Part shown: one piece after another, positions 1 through 9,353 of the stretch
Position numbering within the stretch: position 1 is the first letter of the stretch
How the letters are laid out: every line of letters starts with the position of its first letter
Source: Kangiella taiwanensis
GTDB taxonomy: Bacteria > Pseudomonadota > Gammaproteobacteria > Enterobacterales > Kangiellaceae
Length of the DNA: 64,000 nucleotides
Assembly (NCBI RefSeq): GCF_020005165.1
Contig: NZ_JAHCLT010000002.1
Location: 62,001-126,000, forward strand
Direction: 5' to 3'
The notes under the pieces: generated by a model
Database searches by the model: none
Told to the model about the DNA's origin: nothing
Seen by the model: the letters and a program-made list of their open reading frames with translations, nothing else
Position numbers and translations under genes: made by a program

Positions 1-1788
1 AATAATGGCTTCTGGAATTTGGATGTCAAAAAAAGGATTCTTACCAGACTTTCGAGCTGCTTGAATTTTAGCCTCGATAAGTGGCTCATCGGGCGCCGAG
101 AAAGGCAGTTTATCAATAATCACTAAGCTCAGTGCAGTTCCTTTAACATCCACCCCTTCCCAAAAGCTTGAAGTTGCCAATAAAACCGCATCACCAGCGT
201 CTCGAAACTGTTCTATCAGTTCATTTTTAGGTAAGTCGCCCTGAGCAAATACTGTTTTGTTATCGAGCTTCTCCTTCCATAAATCTTTAACCTTATTCAA
301 AGCTGCATAGCTTGTGAATAGGACAAAAGTACCGCCCGCATTAGCTTCAACTAAGGGTAGAACTTGTCTCTGCCAGCGGTCTACATACTCTCTGTCTCGG
401 GGATCGGGCAAATGTCTGGGAATATGAAGAATGGCTTGTTGTCCATAATTGAATGGACTCGGTAACACTAGGTCCTTAGCTTTCTCTAGCCCCAGTTCCT
501 CTTTGAATAAGCTAAAGTCATCTGCTTGGGTCAAAGTTGCCGACGTGAAAATCCAGCTTCTTGCAGCGTGTTCATTACGACTTCTTGAGAAAGATTCTGA
601 AACATTCAATGGCGTTTCAAGTACCGCGAATCCATTACGATAGGTCTCAACCCAGCGTACTGCCTCATAAGCCTTCTCGCTAGCATCCTGATTAAAAGTA
701 CTATTAAACAAGGCCAATGCTTGTAAAGACTCCTCGCAACGACGGTGACAACTATCTAGGCCTTTCGAACGGCTGGCATGCCGCTCTAGCCTCTCACACA
801 GTGCAGTGACTTCTTTTTCTAACTCTTTTAAAACTGACTGAAGCTTAGGTGTTGCAATCAATTGCCAGTTAATTTTTTTGCCCGCCTCACCCAGTTCCAA
901 GCGTACTTCATTAACCGCCCCTTCAACTCGGCGAACGGCAACGCTTAACTGACGATCATCTTTAGCTGTGGTTAGAGCTTCTAGCTCAGTATCTCTACAC
1001 AGCTCCATCAACTGGCGGCTGGTTAAACGTTGCCCATAAAATGCATGAGCAATATCCGTGAGTTGATGCGCCTCATCGACAATAACCGTATCAGCATCGG
1101 GAAGCAGCTCACCAAACCCATCATCTTTTAGCACCATGTCGGCCAACAAGAGGTGATGATTAACAATCACAACATCCGCAGCAGTGGCTTTTTGCCGAGC
1201 TTTAGCCACATAGCAGTCAGCGAAATCTGGGCACTCTACACCTAAGCAGTTATCGTTAGTAGATGTCACGTATGGCCAAAGAGGATCGTTATCAGCTAGG
1301 TCTTTGCATTGAGTCAAATCACCGCTTTTTGTTTGCCCCGCCCATGCTTTTACCTTCGCCAGAGTATCGACCATGCTACGGCTCTGGAATTGACCAGAGT
1401 CAAGACTTTGATCCATACGGTAGGTACATAAGTAATTATTACGACCTTTGAGTAACGCTGTTTTGGGTGAGACTGTGAGAGCATCACGCATATTGGGCAG
1501 ATCACGGTAAAATAACTGATCCTGAAGGTTTTTAGTGCCCGTTGAGACAATAACTTTCTTATCGTTGAGATACCACGCCTTGAGCGCAGGGACTAAGTAA
1601 CCAAAGGTTTTGCCAGTACCAGTTCCGGCCTCTATACAAATCGATTCGTCAGCTTCTAAGGCTGACTCAATGGCTTGCGCCATCTCAAGTTGCTCAACCC
1701 GCTGCTTAAACCCAGTAAAAATTTTGGAGAGAGGACCTTCCGAAGAAAATAGGTCATTAAGATTAAACGACTCTGAATTGCTCGACAC
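1..1788 (-). CDS. yoaA: ATP-dependent DNA helicase YoaA (DinG/Rad3-type, iron-sulfur), 3' end beyond the window
   Basis: Superfamily 2 helicase of the XPD/DinG group; YoaA in E. coli works with the HolC clamp-loader protein in tolerance of replication-blocking damage. The visible 596 codons show Walker A EAGTGTGKT at residues 53-61, Fe-S cluster cysteines near 121, 181, 186 and 192 (NYLC, then CLGVEC and DC), the DEAH box near 238-241 and the C-terminal SSFWEGVDVKG helicase motif. The order and spacing match YoaA (about 636 aa) better than the longer DinG. The start is a GTG at 1788, 19 bp after hemH, preceded by a weak GCGAGAG. The next ATG would cut off the residues just before the nucleotide site. 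The C-terminus runs off at base 1 in frame. It follows adk-hemH on the same strand and may be their third gene. Confidence 0.9.
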   Translation of the reverse strand, partial: MSSNSESFNLNDLFSSEGPLSKIFTGFKQRVEQLEMAQAIESALEADESICIEAGTGTGKTFGYLVPALKAWYLNDKKVIVSTGTKNLQDQLFYRDLPNMRDALTVSPKTALLKGRNNYLCTYRMDQSLDSGQFQSRSMVDTLAKVKAWAGQTKSGDLTQCKDLADNDPLWPYVTSTNDNCLGVECPDFADCYVAKARQKATAADVVIVNHHLLLADMVLKDDGFGELLPDADTVIVDEAHQLTDIAHAFYGQRLTSRQLMELCRDTELEALTTAKDDRQLSVAVRRVEGAVNEVRLELGEAGKKINWQLIATPKLQSVLKELEKEVTALCERLERHASRSKGLDSCHRRCEESLQALALFNSTFNQDASEKAYEAVRWVETYRNGFAVLETPLNVSESFSRSRNEHAARSWIFTSATLTQADDFSLFKEELGLEKAKDLVLPSPFNYGQQAILHIPRHLPDPRDREYVDRWQRQVLPLVEANAGGTFVLFTSYAALNKVKDLWKEKLDNKTVFAQGDLPKNELIEQFRDAGDAVLLATSSFWEGVDVKGTALSLVIIDKLPFSAPDEPLIEAKIQAARKSGKNPFFDIQIPEAII

Positions 1789-1807
1789 AGTGCTCTCGCT
1801 TCAGCAA

Positions 1808-2800
1808 TTATTTAAGCAAACGCTGCTCAATAAGCTGGAGCATCAACTCAATATGGCCACGGTCATCATTCAATGCAGGAATGTACTGGTATTCTTTACC
1901 GCCATTTTCAATAAATGTGTCTCGATTCTCAATCGCCAACTCTTCAAGAGTTTCTAAGCAATCAGAGCTGAACGCTGGGCTGATGACTTGAACCGACTCG
2001 ACACCATCTTTAGCCCAACCCGTCAATAATTCATCGGTATAAGGTTTAACCCACTCTTCTTTGCCAAATCGTGATTGAAATGAAACAGCAAACTCTTCCT
2101 CGGTCAGACCTAACTCTTTAACCACTAACTCTGCTGTCTTGCGGCATTGAGCTTCATAGGGGTCACCTTTAACACTAAAGCGCTCTGGAACGCCATGAAA
2201 TGAAAAAAGGAGCTTTTGTGCAGAACCGTGTTGCTCACGAAAACGCTCTACCGACCGAACCAACGAGTGAATGTAGTGAGGATGATCATGATAGTCCCCA
2301 ACATAGCTAATTTCAGGTACATAGAATTCATTCTTAAAATGCTTTGCTACCCGGTCAAATATTGATGCAGTGGTCGCTGAAGAGTACTGTGGGTACAGTG
2401 GCAAAACAATAATACGCTCACACCCTTGGTTTTTGAGGGCCTGCAAGGCATTTGGAATGGATGGATTGCCATAAGCCATGGCAATCTCGACCGGTACATG
2501 CTTGCCATAACGTTGATCAACGAAGCGTTCATTGATTTCGTTTTGAAGTTTCTGACGCTGTTTTTGCGTGATCACCAATAAAGGAGAACCTTCCTTTAGC
2601 CAGATCTTTTTGTAGGCTTTGGCAACCCTCGCAGGTCTAATCCGCAAAATGATGCCATGGAGAATTAAGCACCACACCCAGCGAGAAATAGAAACAACGC
2701 GCTTGTCATGAAGAAACTCGGAAAGATAACGACGAACCGCCTGTGGCGTTGGCTCGTCTGGAGTACCTAAATTACACAGCAATACACCTTGTTTCTTCAA
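1808..2800 (-). CDS. hemH: Ferrochelatase
   Basis: Inserts ferrous iron into protoporphyrin IX, the last step of protoheme synthesis, at the cytoplasmic face of the inner membrane. The 330-residue protein starts with the family signature LLCNLGTPDEPTP and carries the active-site FSFHGVPERF, with His about 202 as the metal-handling base, and the SSDCLETLEEL segment with Glu about 283. Length is normal. The start codon is TTG: no other start fits the frame, and N-terminal alignment with known HemH supports it. The ribosome site is poor (GCGAGAAA), so translation may be modest. It lies 48 bp behind adk, an arrangement common in gammaproteobacteria, and just ahead of yoaA. Confidence 0.93.
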   Translation of the reverse strand: MKKQGVLLCNLGTPDEPTPQAVRRYLSEFLHDKRVVSISRWVWCLILHGIILRIRPARVAKAYKKIWLKEGSPLLVITQKQRQKLQNEINERFVDQRYGKHVPVEIAMAYGNPSIPNALQALKNQGCERIIVLPLYPQYSSATTASIFDRVAKHFKNEFYVPEISYVGDYHDHPHYIHSLVRSVERFREQHGSAQKLLFSFHGVPERFSVKGDPYEAQCRKTAELVVKELGLTEEEFAVSFQSRFGKEEWVKPYTDELLTGWAKDGVESVQVISPAFSSDCLETLEELAIENRDTFIENGGKEYQYIPALNDDRGHIELMLQLIEQRLLK

Positions 2801-2848
2801 ATTTTTTCTCGCTTTATGAATATTATTTCGTGAATCGTGCTGACTAAG

Positions 2849-3517
<669 letters not shown>

Positions 3518-3647
3518 CTAGCCTTATGTGTAAATATTGACTTTGTAGGCGCTAAAGATACTTGGAATAGCCCAGTATCTCAAGTAAAAAATACCGAAAT
3601 ACGGGCATATTAGGAAGATTTTGCTCGAAAAATTAACTGGTTGGAAG

Positions 3648-4013
3648 TTACGCTTTAGTATGAGTGATTAATAGCTTTTTGCCCAAAATACCGACTAAAA
3701 CACCACTGACCACGCCTAACGCGTTAGCCACAAGATCTTGCCACTCAAAACCACGGTTAGGAATAAACATTTGAGCAATCTCAATAGCTAGCGAAAATAC
3801 GATACATGCCACCATCAAAAGCCATGCAGGACGTCGATCCGACCCCATTCTCGCAAGAAAGCCTAGGCCGAAATAGCCAACAAAATGCAACGCTTTGTCC
3901 CAAGGTAAGCTGCTAGGAAGCTGTTTACCTGGCATGACTGAGCCAATGGCAATAACGATGACACCAAGTGCGAATAACACTTTGAATAACTTACTGGATA
4001 AAAATGCTTTCAT
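3648..4013 (-). CDS. VanZ-like family membrane protein
   Basis: A 121-residue integral membrane protein with about four hydrophobic segments and the VanZ-family motifs DKALHFVGYFGLGFL and a later FSLAIEIAQMFIPNRGFEWQ-type stretch. VanZ-like proteins are widespread outside glycopeptide resistance and their role in this setting is unknown, so no resistance function is implied. It lies just downstream of htpG, but an intrinsic terminator for htpG ends directly at its ATG. It may therefore be translated only from read-through or from a promoter inside that hairpin. No better start was seen. Confidence 0.8.
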   Translation of the reverse strand: MKAFLSSKLFKVLFALGVIVIAIGSVMPGKQLPSSLPWDKALHFVGYFGLGFLARMGSDRRPAWLLMVACIVFSLAIEIAQMFIPNRGFEWQDLVANALGVVSGVLVGILGKKLLITHTKA

Positions 4014-4014
4014 A

Positions 4015-4039
4015 AAAAAGCCGCCTCAAGGGCGGCTAT
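4015..4039 (-). terminator. Intrinsic terminator of htpG
   Basis: On the minus strand AGCCGCC-CTTG-AGGCGGCT followed by TTTTTT. A strong short hairpin 9 bp after the htpG stop; its T-tract touches the ATG of the VanZ-like gene. Confidence 0.85.
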
Positions 4040-4047
4040 TCGCTGAC

Positions 4048-5946
4048 TTAATGCGCTAATTTTAACAAGAGCTTATTAAGCTTACTAGCGAAACTCGCAG
4101 GATCATCAAGCTGTCCTTGTTCCGCCAATAGTGCTTGGTCAAACAAAACGTCTACCCATTCGGCAAACTGCTCGTCACTTTGCTCTTTTTCGACTAAACT
4201 GATCAGTGCATGCTCAGGATTAATTTCGAACACAGGCTTCACATCAGGCACTTCCTGCCCCGCAGCTTGGAGCATTTTTACCATCTGCAGTGGCATTTCA
4301 CCCTCACCAGCCACAATACAAGCCGGCGTATCAGTTAAGCGCATAGTCACTTTCACATCCGCCACTTTATCGCCTAACGCAGACTTAACGCGCTCAACAA
4401 AGTCTTTATGCTCTGCTGATGCCTTCTCTTGTGCTTTTTTATCTTCAGCGTCTTCAAGATTACCTAAGTTTAAGTCGCCCTGAGTCACTGAAACAAACTG
4501 CTTACCTTCGTATTCGTTCAAGTGTGAGATAGTCCACTCGTCGATTCGGTCGTGCATCAGTAAAACTTCAATACCTTTTTTGCGGAAAATCTCTAAATGC
4601 GGGCTATTTTTAGCCGCCAAGAAGCTATCCGTAGCAATATAATAGATTTTCTCTTGCTCAGGCTTCATACGCTCAATGTAATCATCAAGCGAGACCGTTT
4701 GAGCCTTTTCATCAGTATGCGTCGAACTGAAACGGAATAATTTAGCGATTTTTTCCTTATTGGCAAAATCTTCGCCAGAACCTTCTTTTAGTACTTGACC
4801 AAACTCATCCCAAAATTGTTGATATTTTTCCTTATCTTTCTTCGCCAACTGCTCTAGCATTTTCAAAATTCGAGAAACGGTAGCGCTACGCAATGACTGG
4901 GTTACTTTAGAGTCTTGCAAAATTTCTCTTGAAACATTCAATGGCAAATCGTTTGAATCCAACAAGCCACGAACAAATCTTAAGTAAACGGGCAAGAACT
5001 GTTCAGCATCATCCATGATAAAGACACGTTGAACGTATAGTTTTACACCACGCACGCGATCTCGATTCCATAAATCAAAAGGTGCTTTTGATGGGATATA
5101 CAGCAAACTGGTGTACTCTTGGGTACCTTCTACCTGATTATGGCTCCAAGTTAAGGGTTCCTGAAAGTCATGTGAAATATGTTTATAGAACTCTTGATAC
5201 TCTTCATCCGAGATGTCCGCTTTTGCACGAGTCCACAACGCAGTGGCTTTATTTACAGCCTCAAACTCACTGGCATCAGAGCCTTCTTCATCAGGTGCCA
5301 TTTTCTTCATTTCTACAGGCAAGGAGATGTGATCTGAGTACTTACTGATAACATTGCGTAGACGCATTTCCTCAAGAAACTCTTCTTCACCTTCTTTCAA
5401 GTGAAGCGTAATATCAGTACCTCGAGACTCTTTTTCTGTTTGCTCAATAGTGAACTCACCGTCACCGGCAGATTCCCAAATGACGGCTTCATTGATACCT
5501 GCGCCAGCTCCACGTGTTGTCACTGTGACTTTATCTGCAACGATAAAAGCTGAATAAAAACCTACACCAAACTGACCAATCAGTTTTGAGTCTTTTTTCT
5601 GATCACCCGTTAGTTGTTGCAAAAAGTCCGCTGTACCCGATTTAGCGATAGTCCCTAGATTATTAATGACTTCTTGCTCGGTCATACCAATACCGTTGTC
5701 TGAAATGGTAATGGTTTTGGCGTCTTTATCAGTCGTAATACGAATTGCTAACTCGGTTTCATCGCCATATAAGCTGCTATCTTTTAATGCTTTAAAGCGC
5801 AACTTATCAGCAGCATCAGCCGCGTTCGAAATGAGCTCTCGAAGAAAGATTTCTTTATTGGAATACAACGAGTGCACCATCAAGTGCAAAAGTTGCTTCA
5901 CTTCAGTTTGAAAGGCATGTTTTTGTTTAGTAGCTGTTTCCGTCAT
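4048..5946 (-). CDS. htpG: Molecular chaperone HtpG (bacterial Hsp90)
   Basis: ATP-driven cytosolic homodimeric chaperone. About 632 residues, normal for the family. The N-terminal GHKL ATPase shows the [11 protein letters not shown] helix (Asn/Asp for Mg-ATP), DNGIGM and [11 protein letters not shown]; the middle domain carries the catalytic-loop region around [11 protein letters not shown] with its Arg; a dimerisation domain follows. Three starts are possible in frame: GTG 5970, ATG 5961 and ATG 5946. ATG 5946 ([10 protein letters not shown]) aligns best with other HtpG proteins. The sigma-32 promoter places transcription start around 5970-5975, which argues against the GTG. Single gene with its own terminator. 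Confidence 0.96.
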   Translation of the reverse strand: MTETATKQKHAFQTEVKQLLHLMVHSLYSNKEIFLRELISNAADAADKLRFKALKDSSLYGDETELAIRITTDKDAKTITISDNGIGMTEQEVINNLGTIAKSGTADFLQQLTGDQKKDSKLIGQFGVGFYSAFIVADKVTVTTRGAGAGINEAVIWESAGDGEFTIEQTEKESRGTDITLHLKEGEEEFLEEMRLRNVISKYSDHISLPVEMKKMAPDEEGSDASEFEAVNKATALWTRAKADISDEEYQEFYKHISHDFQEPLTWSHNQVEGTQEYTSLLYIPSKAPFDLWNRDRVRGVKLYVQRVFIMDDAEQFLPVYLRFVRGLLDSNDLPLNVSREILQDSKVTQSLRSATVSRILKMLEQLAKKDKEKYQQFWDEFGQVLKEGSGEDFANKEKIAKLFRFSSTHTDEKAQTVSLDDYIERMKPEQEKIYYIATDSFLAAKNSPHLEIFRKKGIEVLLMHDRIDEWTISHLNEYEGKQFVSVTQGDLNLGNLEDAEDKKAQEKASAEHKDFVERVKSALGDKVADVKVTMRLTDTPACIVAGEGEMPLQMVKMLQAAGQEVPDVKPVFEINPEHALISLVEKEQSDEQFAEWVDVLFDQALLAEQGQLDDPASFASKLNKLLLKLAH

Positions 5947-5980
5947 AGTCTTTTCACACATAGTTACCACGATGATAAAA

Positions 5981-6008
5981 AAGTGGGGGCACAGCTTTAG
6001 ATTTCAAT
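5981..6008 (-). promoter_or_regulatory. Sigma-32 (heat shock) promoter of htpG
   Basis: On the minus strand ATTGAAA (6002-6008), a 13-bp spacer and CCCCACTT (5981-5988). This is close to the enterobacterial RpoH consensus CTTGAAA-N(11-16)-CCCCATNT and lies 35-45 bp upstream of the likely htpG start codons, as expected for a heat-shock gene. Confidence 0.85.
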
Positions 6009-6031
6009 AGCAAAAATACGCTATTCATGAA

Positions 6032-6069
6032 AAAGCCAGCCGACCTGTTTTACCAAGCGGGCTGGCTTT
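6032..6069 (-). terminator. Terminator downstream of the 6097-6471 lipoprotein gene
   Basis: AAAGCCAGCC ... GGCTGGCTTT, a 10-bp perfect stem with an 18-nt loop. On the minus strand it is followed by a T run. It separates the lipoprotein/S41 peptidase operon from the htpG promoter. Confidence 0.75.
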
Positions 6070-6096
6070 CAATAATTAAGTTGGTTCTGAGGCTGA

Positions 6097-6471
6097 TTAC
6101 TTAGGCTTACACTGAACCAAACTTAACAAGTAAGCGTCTTTCGTCTTATCATCAACTAAAAAACAGGTGTCCTCTAAATGATGTAACTCAAACTTTCTTG
6201 GCATTTCGGTAATTCGCCCTTGAACCGGATTACCATCGACTATCATCGCTTGCTTCTGAATAAATAACCGGTGGTCATTGCTGAAGATATCTTGGGCCAA
6301 CTTAACGTTTGCGCCTGGCATCACCTGATTGATGATGCCTGCAATCTCTTCTTTCGCTTCCGAATTAAAGTTTACGACCACCGCGGGAACGGCTTCGTCA
6401 CTCCACTCCGTAGTCTTACAACCCATAAGCCCGAATATCACCCCGATGCTAAGAATTAGTCCTAGTTTCAT
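6097..6471 (-). CDS. Small hypothetical lipoprotein
   Basis: 124 residues with a signal peptide MKLGLILSIGVIFGLMGC whose LMGC end is a lipobox, so Cys18 is probably lipidated. The mature part has no recognised domain. Two further cysteines near the C-terminus (DTCFLVDD and VQCKPK) could form a disulfide in the periplasm. Its ATG overlaps the stop of the upstream S41 peptidase gene (ATGA), so the two are translationally coupled and probably act together. Function unknown. Confidence 0.65.
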   Translation of the reverse strand: MKLGLILSIGVIFGLMGCKTTEWSDEAVPAVVVNFNSEAKEEIAGIINQVMPGANVKLAQDIFSNDHRLFIQKQAMIVDGNPVQGRITEMPRKFELHHLEDTCFLVDDKTKDAYLLSLVQCKPK

Positions 6472-8069
6472 TGCTTTAACTCCTTAGGCGTATTCATGAT
6501 TCGGTTCTGCTCTAGGAATAACCGTTGCTGAACGCGCTGAGATTTAAATAATGAATCATCTGAAATGTACCTTTTGGCAGAATGACGCTTGGACACTTTA
6601 GTCGTTGTGGGACAACTGCCGGTATCACGATACTCTAATGCCGCGGCTAACATCGCCTCATCAGGATCTCCTAGCAGGTGATCAAAGTCGTCCGCCACAG
6701 TACAACCACGAACAAAGTCTTGACCATTATCTGTCGAGGACGGAACAAAACCATCCGCATACTGACCGAAGCCCTTTTCATTTTCGCCACGGAATTGAAT
6801 GGTGAAATAAGTCGTACCACAGTTATCGGTCGCATAGAAACCGTAAGGCTTACCACACGTTGTACCACCTATAAGTATGACTTCAACATCAATACCGCGT
6901 AAGCCGTTGATAAAAGCTTCACTCGCCGAGCAAGTGCCCGAGGTCGACAATACAAATACGCGGTTGAGGTTAACGCTAGGTAAAGTACCACCTGGAGCCG
7001 TAGCTTCATCAGAGGTGACATTATAAAAAGGCGTCGGCTCTAAAGCCTCACCAGTCACTGGGTTAATGTTTGGATGCTTGTCATTCCAGACAGTTTCTTC
7101 GTAAACCCTTCCTTGAGTTTGCGCTTGGCCAGCAACCATATAAGCGAGTTGGCTAGAAATAAACAGGAACCCACCGCCGTTATAACGGAGATCAACGACC
7201 AAATCCTGCACCCCCTCATTAGAGAAGTCGACAAAAGCATCAATGATTTCTTGCTCAGCGATACGCGTGCCGAAGGTGTTGAACTGCATGTAGCCTACTT
7301 TACCACTTGGCGTGTTAAATACTTGTTCATTCTGTACAGGATCTGAAGTTACCGTAACGGATGTCATGGTGATAGTTCGTGTGTTAGTTGCGCCTAGATC
7401 ACGAACCACAAATTCATGCGTTTCACCATCATTCGCTGGGAATAAGCCCGCATTCAATGTATTTGCATCGCCATTAGAAACTTGAGCACCATCAACCTCA
7501 ATAATCTCGGCACCACGGGTTAAGCTCTGCCCTGTCGCTGGAGAGTTAGGCTCGGTATAAGCGATAACTATCTTTCTTGGTGGAGCAGATTGAAGGATAG
7601 CAAAACGAGCACCATAACCAGACGATGCCCCAGAAGATACTCTCTGCTGGTACTCATTTGTGTCTTGGAAAAAATGAAAATTATCTTTTTGAGCGCCAGA
7701 GCTCGTCAACTCTTCAGTTTTTAAAACGTCAAAGTATTCCGTAGGAAGGCCAAAGTTAGCAGGATTTTGATCCTGTATTTCGTCATACCAAAGATAGGTA
7801 TTATTACTCCATGAACGAAGCCAGTGCTTTTCATACAAATGACTCCCCGCTTGGTCAGGCCAAGGGTTGCCATTGATATCATTGCCTGAACGAGGGTTTT
7901 CACAACGGTCTTTAAAGTTGTCTTCATCTTCAAAAACACCCGCGGTCCATGTTGGTGCCTCGCTTATGGGCGGTTCAGGTTCTGTAGAATCGTCTGAGCC
8001 ACCACCACCGCAAGCCGTCAAAACTGAGATCATAAGTCCCAGTGCGATCATTTCTTTTGTTTTAATCAT
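6468..8069 (-). CDS. S41-family (C-terminal processing type) peptidase, lipoprotein
   Basis: About 533 residues. ATG 8069 is chosen over an upstream TTG at 8108 because it has a GAGGT site and gives a clean lipoprotein signal (MIKTKEMIALGL...VLTAC, then GGGG and an acidic linker). A PDZ-like region follows (around YTEPNSPATGQSLTRGAEII), then the S41 core with SGTCSASEAF (catalytic Ser) and TTCGKPYGF (catalytic Lys). Expected in the periplasm, anchored to a membrane. Such solvent-exposed, serine/lysine proteases process or degrade periplasmic proteins; the substrate is unknown. Coupled to the small lipoprotein 6097-6471. The C-terminal 40 residues after the catalytic domain are basic and unassigned. 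Confidence 0.82.
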   Translation of the reverse strand: MIKTKEMIALGLMISVLTACGGGGSDDSTEPEPPISEAPTWTAGVFEDEDNFKDRCENPRSGNDINGNPWPDQAGSHLYEKHWLRSWSNNTYLWYDEIQDQNPANFGLPTEYFDVLKTEELTSSGAQKDNFHFFQDTNEYQQRVSSGASSGYGARFAILQSAPPRKIVIAYTEPNSPATGQSLTRGAEIIEVDGAQVSNGDANTLNAGLFPANDGETHEFVVRDLGATNTRTITMTSVTVTSDPVQNEQVFNTPSGKVGYMQFNTFGTRIAEQEIIDAFVDFSNEGVQDLVVDLRYNGGGFLFISSQLAYMVAGQAQTQGRVYEETVWNDKHPNINPVTGEALEPTPFYNVTSDEATAPGGTLPSVNLNRVFVLSTSGTCSASEAFINGLRGIDVEVILIGGTTCGKPYGFYATDNCGTTYFTIQFRGENEKGFGQYADGFVPSSTDNGQDFVRGCTVADDFDHLLGDPDEAMLAAALEYRDTGSCPTTTKVSKRHSAKRYISDDSLFKSQRVQQRLFLEQNRIMNTPKELKQ

Positions 8070-8163
8070 CAAATCAGCACCTCTGTATAAAAAACACACA
8101 ACATTCAATATACCGAAATAAAGAGTGTTGTAAAAGATACTGACAGAAATTAAGAGTATGTTA

Positions 8164-8763
8164 TTAAGACGAGTAAGGTTTTCTTCCTGAGAAAGAATGC
8201 ATTAAAGTGCCGCCATCGATATATTCAAGCTCGCCACCCAAAGGGACACCAGAAGCAATTCTTGATAACTGAGTCCCAGTTCCTTTAAGCATTTCGGCAA
8301 TAAAGTGCGCCGTTGCCTCACCCTCAACTGTTGAGTTGGTCGCTAAAATCACCTCGTCTGGAGCTTCAGAGTCAATCACCCTCTTAAGCTGATCGAGCCC
8401 AATATCTTCAGGGCCAATGCCGTCTAACGGTGACAAATGTCCCATTAGCACGAAGTAAGTTCCCTGAAACCCACCGGTTGCCTCTATTGCAATTACATCC
8501 GCTGGACTTTCTACGATACACAATAAGTTCTTATCGCGGCGTTCAGACTGGCAAATTCCGCACAAGTCCGACTCCGTAAAGTCACGGCAGCGCTGGCAAT
8601 GGTGAACGCCCGCCATGGCCTCTGCTAAAGCACCAGATAAATGCTCGCCACCGTCGCGATTGCGCTCCAGTAGGTAATAAGCCATCCGCTGGGCCGATTT
8701 TGGCCCAACTCCTGGCAAACAGGTAAACGCATCAACCAACTTTTTAATCAACGGAGACTGCAT
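8164..8763 (-). CDS. recR: Recombination mediator RecR
   Basis: 199 residues, full length. Helix-hairpin-helix at the N-terminus ([17 protein letters not shown]), zinc-binding cysteines (CQRCRDF...CGICQ), then a Toprim domain ([12 protein letters not shown]) and a Walker-B-like end. RecR with RecF and RecO loads RecA on SSB-coated gaps. It is the last gene of the classical dnaX-ebfC-recR cluster; here a large palindrome sits between ebfC and recR. Confidence 0.95.
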   Translation of the reverse strand: MQSPLIKKLVDAFTCLPGVGPKSAQRMAYYLLERNRDGGEHLSGALAEAMAGVHHCQRCRDFTESDLCGICQSERRDKNLLCIVESPADVIAIEATGGFQGTYFVLMGHLSPLDGIGPEDIGLDQLKRVIDSEAPDEVILATNSTVEGEATAHFIAEMLKGTGTQLSRIASGVPLGGELEYIDGGTLMHSFSGRKPYSS

Positions 8764-8831
8764 ATAAACTTCTTAGTGAGTGGATGAGATACAAATTATT
8801 ATTACGGTTTTAACATATTCCTACTTAGTAA

Positions 8832-8978
8832 GTATCGACTAAAACGCTTAGAAAGACAGTTATTTTTGCTCAAGTTCAAGGCAAAACTACGCGGAGAGGC
8901 TGAGTGTATAATAATACATGAGGGCTCGAGCATAGTTTTAACAATGAAATTGAGCAAAAAGAGCGTCTTAATAAGCTT
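8832..8978. repeat. Imperfect ~150-bp palindrome between ebfC and recR
   Basis: The two halves read as imperfect reverse complements along nearly the whole length. TTTTTGCTCAA (8863-8873) pairs perfectly with TTGAGCAAAAA (8950-8960); outer arms AAAACGCTTA...AAGAC and GTCTTAATAAGCTTTT extend the pairing, and inner arms AAAACTACGC / GCATAGTTTT continue towards the centre near 8908. This is the shape of ERIC-like or other extragenic palindromic elements. It ends at the ebfC stop codon. No second copy was seen in the window. Confidence 0.7.
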
Positions 8979-9308
8979 TTAGAACGGTAGGTTCATTCCT
9001 GGAGGCAAATTCAACCCTTCAGTAGCCCCACCCATCTTCTCTTTAGTCACCTCTTCAACCTTACGTACAGCGGCATTCGTCGCAGCGGCAACTAAGTCTT
9101 CAAGCAATTCCTTCTCATCATCCATCAAGCTCGAATCAATTTCCACACGCTTAACGTCATGGCGCCCAGTCATGGTGACTTTAACCATTCCTGCACCAGC
9201 TTCGCCTGTGACTTCCATATTAGCGATTTCTTCTTGAGCTTTTTGCATCTTTTCTTGCATCTGCTGGGCTTGTTTCATCATGTTGCCCAAACCACCTTTA
9301 CCAAACAT
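8979..9308 (-). CDS. ebfC: Nucleoid-associated protein, YbaB/EbfC family
   Basis: 109 residues, family length. Begins [30 protein letters not shown]-like with a long amphipathic helix, then the conserved G(A)[19 protein letters not shown] strand region, and a glycine/proline-rich tail ending [10 protein letters not shown]. The family binds DNA as a small dimer. It sits 45 bp after dnaX and before recR, the usual gene order. Confidence 0.93.
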   Translation of the reverse strand: MFGKGGLGNMMKQAQQMQEKMQKAQEEIANMEVTGEAGAGMVKVTMTGRHDVKRVEIDSSLMDDEKELLEDLVAAATNAAVRKVEEVTKEKMGGATEGLNLPPGMNLPF

Positions 9309-9353
9309 GGCGTTACCTCAATCTTTTAATGGTTCCAATCAGAGCTAACCACT

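Noticed and set aside
1610-1957. 115-residue plus-strand frame across yoaA and hemH ends
   Set aside because: Shadow of two well-supported minus-strand genes.
3648-4013. Glycopeptide resistance from the VanZ-like protein
   Set aside because: No van genes nearby; VanZ-like proteins are widespread and unrelated to resistance in most genomes.
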